DNA of 64,000 bases from positions 99,470 through 163,469 of the forward strand of contig JAXMBM010000007.1 of NCBI GenBank assembly GCA_046349855.1. Direction: 5' to 3'. Every line of letters begins with the position of its first letter. Position 1 is the first letter of the stretch. Below the pieces are notes generated by a model. That model had not been told where the DNA came from. It searched no databases and saw nothing but the letters and a program-made list of their open reading frames with translations. Origin of the DNA: CAIXSC01 sp046349855 (GTDB taxonomy: Bacteria; Planctomycetota; Planctomycetia; Pirellulales; Pirellulaceae). Made by a program: the position numbers and the translations under genes. Positions 8,414 to 17,000 of this stretch are shown piece by piece.

Positions 8414-8980
8414 CTACTGGGCCGCAGGAACTTCGTGATTCCGCCGGACCTCGGGAAATCCGTGCTGGATGAAGAGCGAAACGACCTGCGCGTGCGCCTG
8501 GACCAGTTTGGCGGCGAACGCATCGTCCGACGTCTCGATGACCTTCATGCCGTGCGGCGTCTGTTCTGCCTGGAAGCGAATGCTTGCGGCTTTACCGAAG
8601 ACGGCGGCGAACAGCGGATCGCGCAGGTGGATGGGACGCTTTTCCCGCACCCGTTTCTCCATGGACGCCACGTGTTCCTGGATCGCGGCCGTGACCTGTG
8701 GATTGTCGGATTCGGTGAGTGTTTCGACGCCGTTGTCGAGCATCTTGATCTGGCGGCGGATTTCGCTGCGGTGTTCCAGCAGGAAATGGAACAATTCGCG
8801 GTCGCGAGCGAAGGCGGCGTCACCCTCAACGCCGGCGACCGGAGCGGCGGCGGGAGGTCCGCCACCGCGCGGTCCTCGTCCCCGCCGACCCGGCTGGGCC
8901 TCGGCAGTCAGGGTCAAGATGCAAAGGGCACCAAGCAGACCGAGTGCCAGGCCGATACGGCCGAAGATGCGAGCGTTCAT
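8414..8980 (-). CDS. exported helical protein of the sulfide operon, function unknown
   Basis: A 188-residue protein with a clear signal peptide (about 1-30, hydrophobic core LALGLLGALCILTLTAEAQ), a Gly/Arg/Pro-rich linker, then an all-helical domain. Conserved-looking segments are 'FHFLLEHRSEIRRQIKML', 'HLRDPLFAAVFGKA', and the end 'TSDDAFAAKLVQAHAQVVSLFIQHGF'. The start at 8980 is fixed by GGAGG upstream; a longer frame to 9061 has no signal peptide at its front. It lies between an exported DsrE-like protein and SQR. Its position suggests a periplasmic sulfur-handling or structural role, but I know no assigned function for this fold and it has no conserved Cys in the mature part. Confidence 0.7.
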   Translation of the reverse strand: MNARIFGRIGLALGLLGALCILTLTAEAQPGRRGRGPRGGGPPAAAPVAGVEGDAAFARDRELFHFLLEHRSEIRRQIKMLDNGVETLTESDNPQVTAAIQEHVASMEKRVREKRPIHLRDPLFAAVFGKAASIRFQAEQTPHGMKVIETSDDAFAAKLVQAHAQVVSLFIQHGFPEVRRNHEVPAAQ

Positions 8981-9085
8981 GAGCGTTCCTCCTGGGAAAC
9001 TGTGGGCGCCGGTCCGGAGAGTCAACGAGACTCGGGAACGGCTCCGGCCCGACCAGGGCACGGGAGCGTTCGCGCGGGCCCGGTG

Positions 9086-9634
9086 CTAAGGGATGTGCAA
9101 CGTGCTGAAACCGTCTTGTTGCCGGTTCGCATTGAAGGTCATGGCGGAAACGGCGATCGTGAATTCGGGTGCGACGTCCTCCGGCGGAAGTTTGTTTCGC
9201 GCCAGCGACTGGCCGCAGACGTACAGGCCAACGCCGTGACGCTTGAGTTCGCGAATCAATTCGCTGTTGGGGTTGCCGGCGACCGACTCTCGCCGAGCGA
9301 AGGCGGCGTCGTGCAGCGCGACCTTGGTCGCCCCGCCGTGCAATACCAGGGCGAGTTGCAGGTCTTGCAGGGAGTGACCGGCCTGGGCGTGCAGATTGAG
9401 GTAGCGTGCGACACTCTCGAGCCCCTTGTGTACCTCGGTCGGCTTTCCCTCGCCGACAATGTCGAATGCAATCTTCATGCCCCGTCGCGGTGGTTCGGCA
9501 GCATCTGGGAGAGCCACGATGCCGCCATACTTGGCCACGGCGGGAAAGTGCATCGTCGGTGCGGTGGAATAAGCGGCGTGCGCGGTAAAGACGGCCAGAG
9601 CGACACTGGCCATGGATAGCGTGACGGTCTTCAT
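9086..9634 (-). CDS. exported DsrE/DsrF-like protein
   Basis: A 182-residue protein with a short signal peptide (1-21) and a DsrE/F-like alpha/beta domain (about 52-182). The family carries persulfide on a cysteine; here the candidate is Cys140 in 'HGVGLYVCGQSLARN', the usual DsrE position after a beta strand. Other family features are 'LQLALVLHGGATKVAL' and the C-terminal 'TIAVSAMTFNANRQQDGFS'. The start at 9634 is preferred over the longer frame, which would run into the next gene. It sits 10 bases from tauE, so the two are co-translated in one operon. Export of a DsrE protein places the sulfur relay partly in the periplasm. Confidence 0.85.
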   Translation of the reverse strand: MKTVTLSMASVALAVFTAHAAYSTAPTMHFPAVAKYGGIVALPDAAEPPRRGMKIAFDIVGEGKPTEVHKGLESVARYLNLHAQAGHSLQDLQLALVLHGGATKVALHDAAFARRESVAGNPNSELIRELKRHGVGLYVCGQSLARNKLPPEDVAPEFTIAVSAMTFNANRQQDGFSTLHIP

Positions 9635-9644
9635 GCATGACTCC

Positions 9645-10457
9645 TCAGGACCAGAAACTGCGCAGCAGGATGTAACCGGCCAACAGGATGACGACGACCG
9701 CGAAGACGCGCTGCAAGGTCGCGCCGGCCAGCCGATGGGCCAGCCAGGTGCCCGCGAACATGCCGCTGACGCTCCCCGCAGTGAACTGACCAAGTGCTCC
9801 CGCCGACAAGTCATGGCCGGCCAGGAGATGGCTTGTGGTACCCGCAGCACTGATCAGGGTGATCGCCAGCAACGAAGTACCAATCGCCCGCTGAATCCCC
9901 ATGCCACTGAACATCACCAGCGCGGGCACAATCACGAATCCTCCTCCGACGCCAAACAACCCCGACAGGATTCCGGTCAACAGGCCGATCCCCGCCAGCA
10001 GGGCGGCGCAGCGCGAGGTCAGAAACAGTTGCCCAGCGGGATCACGGCGACAGACGGGGCCTGCCACATCGTCCGACAGGATCGGGAGACGTGACGCGGC
10101 GTCGGTGGCGGTCCGCCACAAGCGGATCGCCACCGCGATCATCAAGGCCGCAAACAGCGCCAGCAGCCAGGTCTCGGGCAGCCGCGCCGCCAGCCAGGAG
10201 CCCAGCGGCGCGCCGAGCATGCCGGCTGTGGCGAACAGCAGGCCCGTCGGGAATTCGACCAGCCCGCGCCGAGCCCGCTGCCAGCCACCGATCAGCGACG
10301 TGGTACCGACCGAGGCAAGGGAGAGCCCGACCGCTTCACGAGCCGACAGTCCCGCACCATACGTCAGCAGCGGAACCGCCAACAGAGCTCCCCCACCCCC
10401 GGTCAGTCCCAGTGACAGTCCCACGACGGCGCCGGAAACGAGGATGATCCAGGACAT
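9645..10457 (-). CDS. TauE/SafE-family sulfite/sulfur-anion exporter
   Basis: A 270-residue membrane protein with about eight helices in two inverted halves. Each half begins with the family's glycine-rich motif: GLSLGLTGGGGALLAVPLL near residue 15 and GLFGVGGGFVIVPALV near 160. Such proteins export sulfite, sulfoacetate or related anions. The ATG at 10457 has AAGGAG upstream, and the gene begins 14 bases after the CstB-like gene's stop. The context (persulfide dioxygenase makes sulfite) makes sulfite the likely cargo. The longer frame to 10622 would overlap the neighbouring coding region and was rejected. Confidence 0.9.
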   Translation of the reverse strand: MSWIILVSGAVVGLSLGLTGGGGALLAVPLLTYGAGLSAREAVGLSLASVGTTSLIGGWQRARRGLVEFPTGLLFATAGMLGAPLGSWLAARLPETWLLALFAALMIAVAIRLWRTATDAASRLPILSDDVAGPVCRRDPAGQLFLTSRCAALLAGIGLLTGILSGLFGVGGGFVIVPALVMFSGMGIQRAIGTSLLAITLISAAGTTSHLLAGHDLSAGALGQFTAGSVSGMFAGTWLAHRLAGATLQRVFAVVVILLAGYILLRSFWS

Positions 10458-10471
10458 GCAGGTCTGACTCC

Positions 10472-11890
10472 TTACGCCAGTGCCGGCTCCGAGGTCACCG
10501 TATCGACCGGCAACTGCGAAGCCACCCAGGCCTTGTAACCACCCACCAGATCGGTGACGTCGAGTCGTCCGGCGCGAGCCAGCAGACTCGCGGCGATCGC
10601 CGATCGGTAGCCACCTTCGCAATGGACGACGAGCGGCCGGTCGGCAGGGAGTTCTTGGAGTCGCGCGGCCAGTTGCTGCAGCGGGAGGTGCCGGCTGCCA
10701 GGAATCGTGCCGACCTCCCGTTCGCGCGCAGTTCGCACATCGATCACGACCGGTGGCTGCGGACCGGCAAGCTGTTCGGATAGGGCCACGGCGGTGATCC
10801 GGGGGATGCTCCGCACCAGGTCGGGTCGATCCCGCAGGGCTTCCATGCCGTCCCGCAGATAGCCCACGACCTGATCAAACCCGATCCGACCCAGCCGCAT
10901 GATCGCCTCCTCTTCGAATCCCGACTCGGCGATCACGACGATCGGCTGGCGGCTGTCGAGGATCGTGCCGCACCACGTGGCGTACTTGCCTTGAATGCCG
11001 ACGTGGAGCGCTCCCGTGAGGTGGCCTCCTTCGAATTCGAGTGCGTCGCGTACATCGAGCAGCTGGACGCCGCTGCGCTGCAGGCGGAGGACTTCGTCGA
11101 GCGGGAGAGGCTGTAAGGACCGTTCGAGAGTCTGGCTGAGGTTCGCCCGCTCCTGCCGGTTCAGCAGGGCGTCGTGGACGAAGTACGCTGGGGCCTCTGG
11201 CTGTTCGGCCGTCACCAGCTGCTTGAACTCCTGACGCGTCAGCGGCTGCAACGCGTAGTTGAATCGCCGTTGTTCGCCCATGGTCGACATGGTCTCGCGG
11301 CTGAGATTCTTGCCGCACATGGAGCCGGCCCCGTGCGCCGGGTAGACGAGGGTGGAGTCGGGCAGAGGGAGGAGTTTTTGGTGGAGGGAGTCGTAGAGCA
11401 TGTCGGCCAGTTCGTCGGCGGTCACGCCGATCGAGGCGAGCAGGTCGGGCCGCCCCACGTCGCCGATGAACAGGGTATCGCCCGTGAACACGGCCCAGGG
11501 CTCGGTGGCACTCCGCCGCAGGTCGAACGCCAGCAGCGAGATACCTTCGGGAGTGTGGCCCGGAGTTTCCAGGACTTCGAGTCGCACGGTGCCGAATTCA
11601 ATCCGGTCGCCGTCCTGCACCTTGGTGGAGGCAAAATCCGCCGCTCCGCGACGCCCCAGATAGATGGTGGCGCCCAGCTGATCGCGCAGCTCGATGTGCC
11701 CCGCCAGGAAGTCGGCATGAAAATGAGTGAGAAAGACGTGGCGAATGCGGCAACCCGCTGCGGCCGCGTCCTGCACGTACTGCTCGATGTCCCGCTGCGG
11801 ATCAATGACCGCGGCGGTCTGAGTCTGTTCGTCCAGGATGAGGTACGAGGCGTGCGAGAGGCAGCCGAGGTAGTACTGTTTGATTTGCAT
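10472..11890 (-). CDS. cstB: CstB-like persulfide dioxygenase-rhodanese fusion
   Basis: A 472-residue three-domain enzyme. Residues 1-235 are a metallo-beta-lactamase-fold persulfide dioxygenase: 'LTHFHADF' (His56, His58, Asp60), 'TPGHTPEG' (His112) and 'TGDTLF' (Asp138) supply the Fe(II) ligands of the ETHE1 group. Residues 265-355 form a rhodanese fold whose catalytic loop (about 320-326) lacks Cys, so it is a pseudo-rhodanese. Residues 370-460 are an active-type rhodanese with Cys424 in 'HCEGGYRS'. This order matches staphylococcal CstB, which oxidises low-molecular-weight persulfides to sulfite and then makes thiosulfate. The start at 11890 is fixed by the family N-terminus MQIKQYYLGCLSHASY; the upstream frame extension is spurious. 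Confidence 0.92.
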   Translation of the reverse strand: MQIKQYYLGCLSHASYLILDEQTQTAAVIDPQRDIEQYVQDAAAAGCRIRHVFLTHFHADFLAGHIELRDQLGATIYLGRRGAADFASTKVQDGDRIEFGTVRLEVLETPGHTPEGISLLAFDLRRSATEPWAVFTGDTLFIGDVGRPDLLASIGVTADELADMLYDSLHQKLLPLPDSTLVYPAHGAGSMCGKNLSRETMSTMGEQRRFNYALQPLTRQEFKQLVTAEQPEAPAYFVHDALLNRQERANLSQTLERSLQPLPLDEVLRLQRSGVQLLDVRDALEFEGGHLTGALHVGIQGKYATWCGTILDSRQPIVVIAESGFEEEAIMRLGRIGFDQVVGYLRDGMEALRDRPDLVRSIPRITAVALSEQLAGPQPPVVIDVRTAREREVGTIPGSRHLPLQQLAARLQELPADRPLVVHCEGGYRSAIAASLLARAGRLDVTDLVGGYKAWVASQLPVDTVTSEPALA

Positions 11891-11958
11891 GGCGCCAAGC
11901 TTCCTTGAGTGAAGGGTGGAGTGCGAAACGGGTCCGCCGGGGGGGTGGTGGAGTTGCC

Positions 11959-12546
11959 TCAGGTTTTGGCCGAGGTCGAGCACCTGGAGCCCGACGAGCG
12001 GGATTGCGAAGACGGATCGGCCGTTACCTGGTTCCACGGCATGCGGCCCAGCAGGATGGCCATGCCACAGGTGTCGGTGACGCCGGCGAACACGAGGCCC
12101 GCCCCGACAAAGGCGGACAGCGCGATCCACCAGGGATGGACCAGGCTGAGGCCGGCGCCGGTGAGCACCAGGAGGCCAGCGGCGATCCGCACCTGGCGTT
12201 CCAGCGAAATGGCTTTGCGCCCGCGGACGATCGGCAGCCCCGCCGATTCACAGGCCAGGGTCCCCCCTTCGACGTTGATGACGTTGGTGTAGCCCGACGC
12301 GAGGAACTTTTCGCACGCCTGCTTGCCGCGACTTCCCGACCGGCAGATGACGTAGAGCGGTTCAGCGGCATTGCCGCCGCGCTCGGCAAGCACCGTGGCC
12401 GGATCGAGCCGGTCGAGCGGCACGTTGTGGGCACAGTCGACGTGCATTTCGCGGAACTCTACCGGAGTGCGAACATCGATGAGGTGCAGCGGGCGACCGG
12501 CGGCGCGGAGTTCGGCGAGTTGCTGGGGGGTGATGGTCTGCAACAT
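11959..12546 (-). CDS. membrane-anchored rhodanese (YgaP-like, rhodanese-DUF2892)
   Basis: A 195-residue protein, first gene of the sulfide operon. Residues 5-105 are a single-domain rhodanese with catalytic Cys68 in 'CRSGSRG'. Residues 119-165 form two membrane helices ending in 'DTCGMAILLGRMPWN', the DUF2892 signature seen in YgaP. Such proteins carry sulfane sulfur at the cytoplasmic face of the membrane and could receive it from SQR. The ATG at 12546 is preceded by AAGGAG. The C-terminal 20 residues are Ser-rich and variable. A 68-base gap separates it from the CstB-like gene; the promoter found upstream probably serves all six genes. Confidence 0.88.
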   Translation of the reverse strand: MLQTITPQQLAELRAAGRPLHLIDVRTPVEFREMHVDCAHNVPLDRLDPATVLAERGGNAAEPLYVICRSGSRGKQACEKFLASGYTNVINVEGGTLACESAGLPIVRGRKAISLERQVRIAAGLLVLTGAGLSLVHPWWIALSAFVGAGLVFAGVTDTCGMAILLGRMPWNQVTADPSSQSRSSGSRCSTSAKT

Positions 12547-12660
12547 GGAACGGCTCCTTGATATTGACAATGCGATAGGTCTCTAGATAACGATCTTTTG
12601 GGTGTGTTTTGATCGCGGGTCGAGCGATCGAACTCACTCCCCACACACGACTCTCCTGTA

Positions 12661-12688
12661 AATATATCGGAATCTCGCGACATGTCAA
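12661..12688 (-). promoter_or_regulatory. sigma-70-type promoter for the sulfide operon, with palindrome on the -35
   Basis: On the minus strand a perfect -35 box TTGACA (12683-12688) and a -10 box TATATT (12661-12666) are separated by 16 bases, about 115-140 bases upstream of the first gene. The palindrome GACATGTC (12679-12686) overlaps the -35, where a repressor could bind. The boxes are read directly; regulation is inferred. No CstR-like or ArsR-like regulator gene is nearby. Confidence 0.65.
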
Positions 12689-12732
12689 TAGACGAAATGG
12701 GACTGTTTTTGGATGCCAACGACTCCGCCGGC

Positions 12733-13400
12733 TGCCCGACCAGTCGGCGACGCCTCTGGACTAGTCGGCGATGTCTCCGGGCCAGACCGCCACAACCTTC
12801 CCTGAATCCCGCGTTCTTCCCGCTCGCCGCTGCCCCACCAAACCCCCCGCTCCTCCCCGATCCGGTGGCTGCCACCTTTTCGTGCTTGGCTCTGGGTTCC
12901 TGGGTCCCGCATCTTTCCCAGTCGATCCTGCCAATCCAAACCCCCTGCTTCTCCTCAATCCAGTGGCTGCCACCTTTTTGCTGCTGCCACCTTTTTGGCG
13001 CTGCCACCTTTTCTGGCCACCTTTTCTTCACCTCTTCGTGGCGACGCCTCCGGACCAGAGTGCCACCGGCCCGCCTGCCTGCATCGATCCACCCGCCTGC
13101 CCCTGTCGATCGCCCCTCCCCGGAGCGATCATCCGCCCTCCGCCACATGTTTCCCTGAATCCCGCGTTCTCCGGTCGCCGCTGCCCCACCAAACCCCCCG
13201 CTCCTCCCCGATCTCCCGGATCCGGTGGATCCGGTGACTGCCACCTTTTCTTCACTGCCACCTTTTCTTCCCCATATCCGCTTTCATCGCCAATACCGCA
13301 TATCCCATGGATTGGCCAGTTATCCTAAAGCTGCTGTCTTTTCTAACTTTCCTTGTTCTGGAGGCTGCTTCCTTTTCTGTTCTGGAGGCTGCTTCCTCTT
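12733..13400. repeat. left REP-like repeat array (GGTGGCTGCCACC family)
   Basis: Three related units of about 84-99 bases (12799-12882, 12896-12979, 13152-13250) share a CCCGCG..CCAAACCCC core and end in GTGGCTGCCACCTTTT or a close variant. GGTGG-CTG-CCACC is a perfect 5-bp stem with a 3-base loop. Further truncated CTGCCACCTTTT copies are at about 12982-13010 and 13247-13270. A related hairpin, GGAGGCTGCTTCC, is tandemly repeated at 13360-13400. GGCGACGCC hairpins occur near 12747 and 13041. Open frames across the array on both strands are artefacts with repeated peptides. Confidence 0.75.
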
Positions 13401-13778
13401 CTCGCTTCCTTCTTCTCTCTTGCCGCCGCGGAACACGCAATCGACTGAGAGATCCCCCCTAGCCCCAGGGCAGGGGTGGTACGTGTCAAGACTGCGGGTT
13501 CGTGCTCCAGAGACCAACTCCACGCAGAAGCCTGCACGCCACCCCACTGCCGACTAGATCGGCTGGCGATGGAGCTGGCGTCTGGGACAAACTGCGGCAG
13601 TCCCAATCATTGACAGGTCATGCAATGCGACTCAACTTCGGGCATGACAACCGGATTCGGTCGCCAACCGTCATCGCATCGACCATCGGATGAGAACGCG
13701 CCAAGGCATCGGCGTAGACGCGCGTTGAGAAGGCCTGAGTCGCACTCCGCGGAACAACTCCGCACACAGCGAATGGGG
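13401..13778. other. intergenic, no supported gene
   Basis: About 380 bases between the left repeat array and the 3' end of the nitrilase-family gene. The short frames have no ribosome-binding sites or recognisable motifs, and I see no strong terminator. Confidence 0.4.
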
Positions 13779-15131
13779 CTACCGTCGAGTGGGCTCGGAC
13801 GGCACGGGTGGGCGGTGGCGAGGGATCATGCTGTGGAAGTCACCAAGGTTGTACGGTCCGTAGTACGGAATCCCCAGGGCTACCTCGGCCACCGTGACAG
13901 TTCCCCACTTCTCGCCCGTGGCGATGCGCTGTCCTCCCCGATCATAGATCGCGGAGTACATCCAACCATCGTCCGGTTTCATGAAAGTGCTGCTGACAAC
14001 ATACACGTGATTCTCGCATGCGCGGGCCTCTGCCAGTTTTGGATTACATCCCCAAACCGGCCAAGCGATGATTTCCGCTCCATTCTTGGTCAGTTCCCGC
14101 GCGACCTCGGGGAAAAACCCGTCATAGCAGATCATCATTCCGATTTTACCGAGAGGAGTGTCGAACACCGGGTAGCTCTTGCCCGGAGCGATGCCTTTGG
14201 CGGCCTCGCCGGGCGGCAGTGACACCTTGCGATATTTGCCGATCAGTTGCCCGTCGGTTCCCAGCAACACCGCCGTGTTGTAGATGAGATGAGCGTCGCG
14301 TTCATAGAGGCTGAACACGATGTGCAGTCGGTGTGCCTTTGCTTGTGCTCCGAAATACTCGGTGGATGGGCCAGGGATCGGCTCGGCTATGTCCTCCACG
14401 CTGGCATTCACTCCGGCACTCGGTACCGTTTCGCCTAACACCACGAGCTCTGCTTGTTGCTCGGCCGCTTGTTTCAGGAGCGGAGCGAATTCACGGCAAT
14501 TCTCCTGCGGTGATTTGCCGCTTGGCTTGTAATGTACCGTGGCCAACCGCACTCGGCGTTCGGCCGGTGCTGCCGTCTTGATGAACTCCGGCCTGTACCA
14601 TTCCACTCGTCCGCCGGGCGCCCATTGAAGATGCATCTCCACCACGGCTCGAGTGGCTCGGGAAGGAGAGCGATAGACACCGCTGACGCTCGTTACGCCT
14701 TCCGCATCAGCGGCTGCATCAGCGGGGTATTCAGGTTCCGCACTTGGGAGCGGCAACCGCGAGTCCATTCCCGGTGTGGGCGCATCCAGTGTCACCAGAC
14801 GCCCACGGTCGTCTTGCCAGCGTATACGCACCAGGCAACTTTGACGCGGATTCTCCACGCCGTGGGACTTGCGCTGTACCGAAAAGCGGTAGTACTCGCC
14901 ACCCTTCACCGAAAACGACTGCTCGAACCACCCATCCAATCCCTCACGCTGATCGTGAGCGATCACCAGGCCACCATTGTCACCTCGCGAAAACTGCGGG
15001 CGGATTTCTGGCCGCGGACTGACTGCATCCCATCCAGCAAATTCACCCGCCCTCCCGGCCGCCACAACATTGGCAAGAAAGCACAGCCCTACCAGTGCCA
15101 AGCTACATCCGCGTATTGTCGTTCTGCACAT
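13779..15131 (-). CDS. exported carbon-nitrogen hydrolase (nitrilase superfamily) with N-terminal beta domain
   Basis: A 450-residue protein. The start at 15131 begins a signal peptide (MCRTTIRGC then LALVGLCFLANVVAAG); upstream Met codons would bury it. Residues 30-190 look like a beta-sandwich or carbohydrate-binding-like domain. Residues 195-440 are a nitrilase/amidase domain with the catalytic triad Glu234 (VLGETV), Lys302 (GKYRKVSLP) and Cys335 (MMICYDGFFPE). The enzyme would cleave a C-N bond of an amide or nitrile outside the cytoplasm; the substrate is unknown. It is flanked by the left repeat array and the REP-associated transposase, so it may have been moved with the accessory region. 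Base usage is like its neighbours. Confidence 0.85.
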   Translation of the reverse strand: MCRTTIRGCSLALVGLCFLANVVAAGRAGEFAGWDAVSPRPEIRPQFSRGDNGGLVIAHDQREGLDGWFEQSFSVKGGEYYRFSVQRKSHGVENPRQSCLVRIRWQDDRGRLVTLDAPTPGMDSRLPLPSAEPEYPADAAADAEGVTSVSGVYRSPSRATRAVVEMHLQWAPGGRVEWYRPEFIKTAAPAERRVRLATVHYKPSGKSPQENCREFAPLLKQAAEQQAELVVLGETVPSAGVNASVEDIAEPIPGPSTEYFGAQAKAHRLHIVFSLYERDAHLIYNTAVLLGTDGQLIGKYRKVSLPPGEAAKGIAPGKSYPVFDTPLGKIGMMICYDGFFPEVARELTKNGAEIIAWPVWGCNPKLAEARACENHVYVVSSTFMKPDDGWMYSAIYDRGGQRIATGEKWGTVTVAEVALGIPYYGPYNLGDFHSMIPRHRPPVPSEPTRR

Positions 15132-15404
15132 TGTGAGTTGCCTCGGCCTTCCTGGAGTGCCCAAGTCCGTCTCGGACATCTTACGGCCCAGAGGAACACG
15201 CCAACAGCCTGTCGCAACTTCCTCGGCGTCAACCGCGAGTTCGGTCACGCAGTGCGCGTCGGACGGTGACCGCGATGCTTGTTCCGAGGTGTCAGACGAT
15301 ACGGAGCGTGCCGAGGTGACGCTCGAGTGGCTCGTTCCGGCGTTCGATGGGAGGGAGACACGACGTGGCCGTGAGCTGGTTGCTGCCTACGACGGCAGAA
15401 CGTG

Positions 15405-16772
15405 CTATCCGTATGCGTCTTCCATCTGATGTCGGCGCCAGAGCCACCTTCGGCCGACCCGAGTGGCCTCCTGCTCGAGTTGCTGCACTTTTCCCACAGC
15501 CACTCCAAACCAGTCTCGCAGGTTTTCGACCAGCTTCAGCCAGCCATCGGCGCGGATTCCCAATCGCTCCAGAATGGGTGGCGCTGTCTCTGGAATCACC
15601 CCTCGTTTTCCTGCTTGCAGCTGCCGGCCGGTCCAATCCAGCAATTCCAGGTATTCGTCAAAGGTCAGCGACAGAAAACCCTTGTTGGAAGCCCGCGGTG
15701 CAGGGAAGTGAAGCACACCGGACCGGGTACGCAACGAATCGCGTGCTTTGGACGTCCGATGGCAGCGCACTGAGCTCTGATTCGTGCCGCTCGTCTGTTC
15801 GGACTCAGCTGTCGGTCCTTCATCGTTGGCCCGATGGACCGCTGCGAGTTGCGGATCCGAGAGCGCTTCTTCCACAGAGGGAGGTACGCCACGATCTGTC
15901 GAATCCCGCCCTTCGCTTTCGGAGAAATCGTCCCACTCAAGCGTTTCTGCCCCGGTGAACCACTCCGCCAGATAGCTGTTCAGGCGTCGTTCCGCATCCA
16001 GTGTCAGTCGGCTCAGCCAGGCGTCATCGTCGGATGGATCGGCACAGATCACGTCGAGGGGGAGTCCGCCGTCAGCCGACAGCGCGGAGACGTCGAGGCC
16101 TTGGGCGAGCGCGCGGGCGAGGCGCTGTCGACGTCCCGCGATTCGATCGGAAACGGACGTGTATGCCGACTGTTCCGGTGTTTCCGCGCGGCATGCACGA
16201 ACCGGATTCAAGTCGATGTAGAACGCACACGCGAGCACGGCGGCTTCATCCAGCAGCCTGACACTTTTGTACCGTTCCGCGAAGAATCGTCCCCCCTTGT
16301 CGGTCTCCCTGTTTGCTCGACGTCCAATATACGAGCACCAGATGCGCATCAGCCACGAAGGATTGGACAACCGAGCCCGTAATTCCATTACCCTGTCCGC
16401 GTCATTCAGCCAGTGTTCGAGCTCTACTGCCTGGGGTTCGGCAGCCGAGCCGTCAGATTCCACACGCTCCGGACAGACTTGCCACCAGCGGCGCACCACT
16501 TCCTGATCCGTCCACATCCTTACGAGATCCGGCCGGTTGCGGACAATCAGGTGAAGGTGGTTGTCCATGAGGCTGTACTTGAAGAGATCCACCGCAAAAG
16601 CACCGGCGAGTTGACGCAGCTTATCTCGCATCCAGGCCTTGCGGTGGGAATAGTCGATCTGCTTCTCGCGGTCGTAACCGCAAAGATACGCCTGTTGGAC
16701 ACAGCGATTAAAACAATGGTAAACACCAACCTCGTCGAGCGGCATCGCCAGAGAACGTTTGAGACTGGGCAT
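15405..16772 (-). CDS. REP-associated / IS200-like Y1 transposase (RAYT family)
   Basis: A 455-residue protein. The start at 16772 has GAGG 8 bases upstream. Residues 1-200 match the Y1 (HUH) transposase fold: 'GVYHCFNRC' near the start, the metal-binding HUH motif in 'MDNHLHLIVRNRP' (His72, His74), 'IWCSYIGRRANRE' with candidate nucleophile Tyr148, and 'GGRFFAERYKSVRLLDEAAVLACAFYIDLNPVRA'. The C-terminal 250 residues are a charged extension typical of the planctomycete version. RAYTs nick single-stranded DNA beside REP hairpins and are usually single-copy and vertically inherited. Both flanks carry arrays of short palindromic repeats, which supports this assignment over a plain IS200 element. 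No terminal ends of an insertion sequence were seen. Confidence 0.85.
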   Translation of the reverse strand: MPSLKRSLAMPLDEVGVYHCFNRCVQQAYLCGYDREKQIDYSHRKAWMRDKLRQLAGAFAVDLFKYSLMDNHLHLIVRNRPDLVRMWTDQEVVRRWWQVCPERVESDGSAAEPQAVELEHWLNDADRVMELRARLSNPSWLMRIWCSYIGRRANRETDKGGRFFAERYKSVRLLDEAAVLACAFYIDLNPVRACRAETPEQSAYTSVSDRIAGRRQRLARALAQGLDVSALSADGGLPLDVICADPSDDDAWLSRLTLDAERRLNSYLAEWFTGAETLEWDDFSESEGRDSTDRGVPPSVEEALSDPQLAAVHRANDEGPTAESEQTSGTNQSSVRCHRTSKARDSLRTRSGVLHFPAPRASNKGFLSLTFDEYLELLDWTGRQLQAGKRGVIPETAPPILERLGIRADGWLKLVENLRDWFGVAVGKVQQLEQEATRVGRRWLWRRHQMEDAYG

Positions 16773-17000
16773 GACGGAGTCCTCGGAGTACCCGCGAAAC
16801 GACTTGCCACACCCTGATGACCAAACTTGGCCAATGGTGTTGTTGACCAGCTCCAAGAGTCATTCCGCTTGAGAATCCATCGCAAAACCGGCAGAAAACC
16901 GGGCCGACATGCCGCCCTTCTGTTGCGCCATAGATCGGTACCAGTTCGACTCCCCTCCCAGACTCACTGCCGCCCCTGGAATCTGCAAAGCCATTCATGG

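Noticed and set aside
7616..9619. A 667-residue plus-strand frame over the sulfide operon
   Set aside because: It is antisense to SQR, the helical protein and DsrE-like genes, all of which have clear family motifs.
12459..13244. A 261-residue minus-strand frame with repeated peptide blocks
   Set aside because: The peptide repeats come from the left repeat array; there is no start signal and the 3' end runs into the rhodanese gene.
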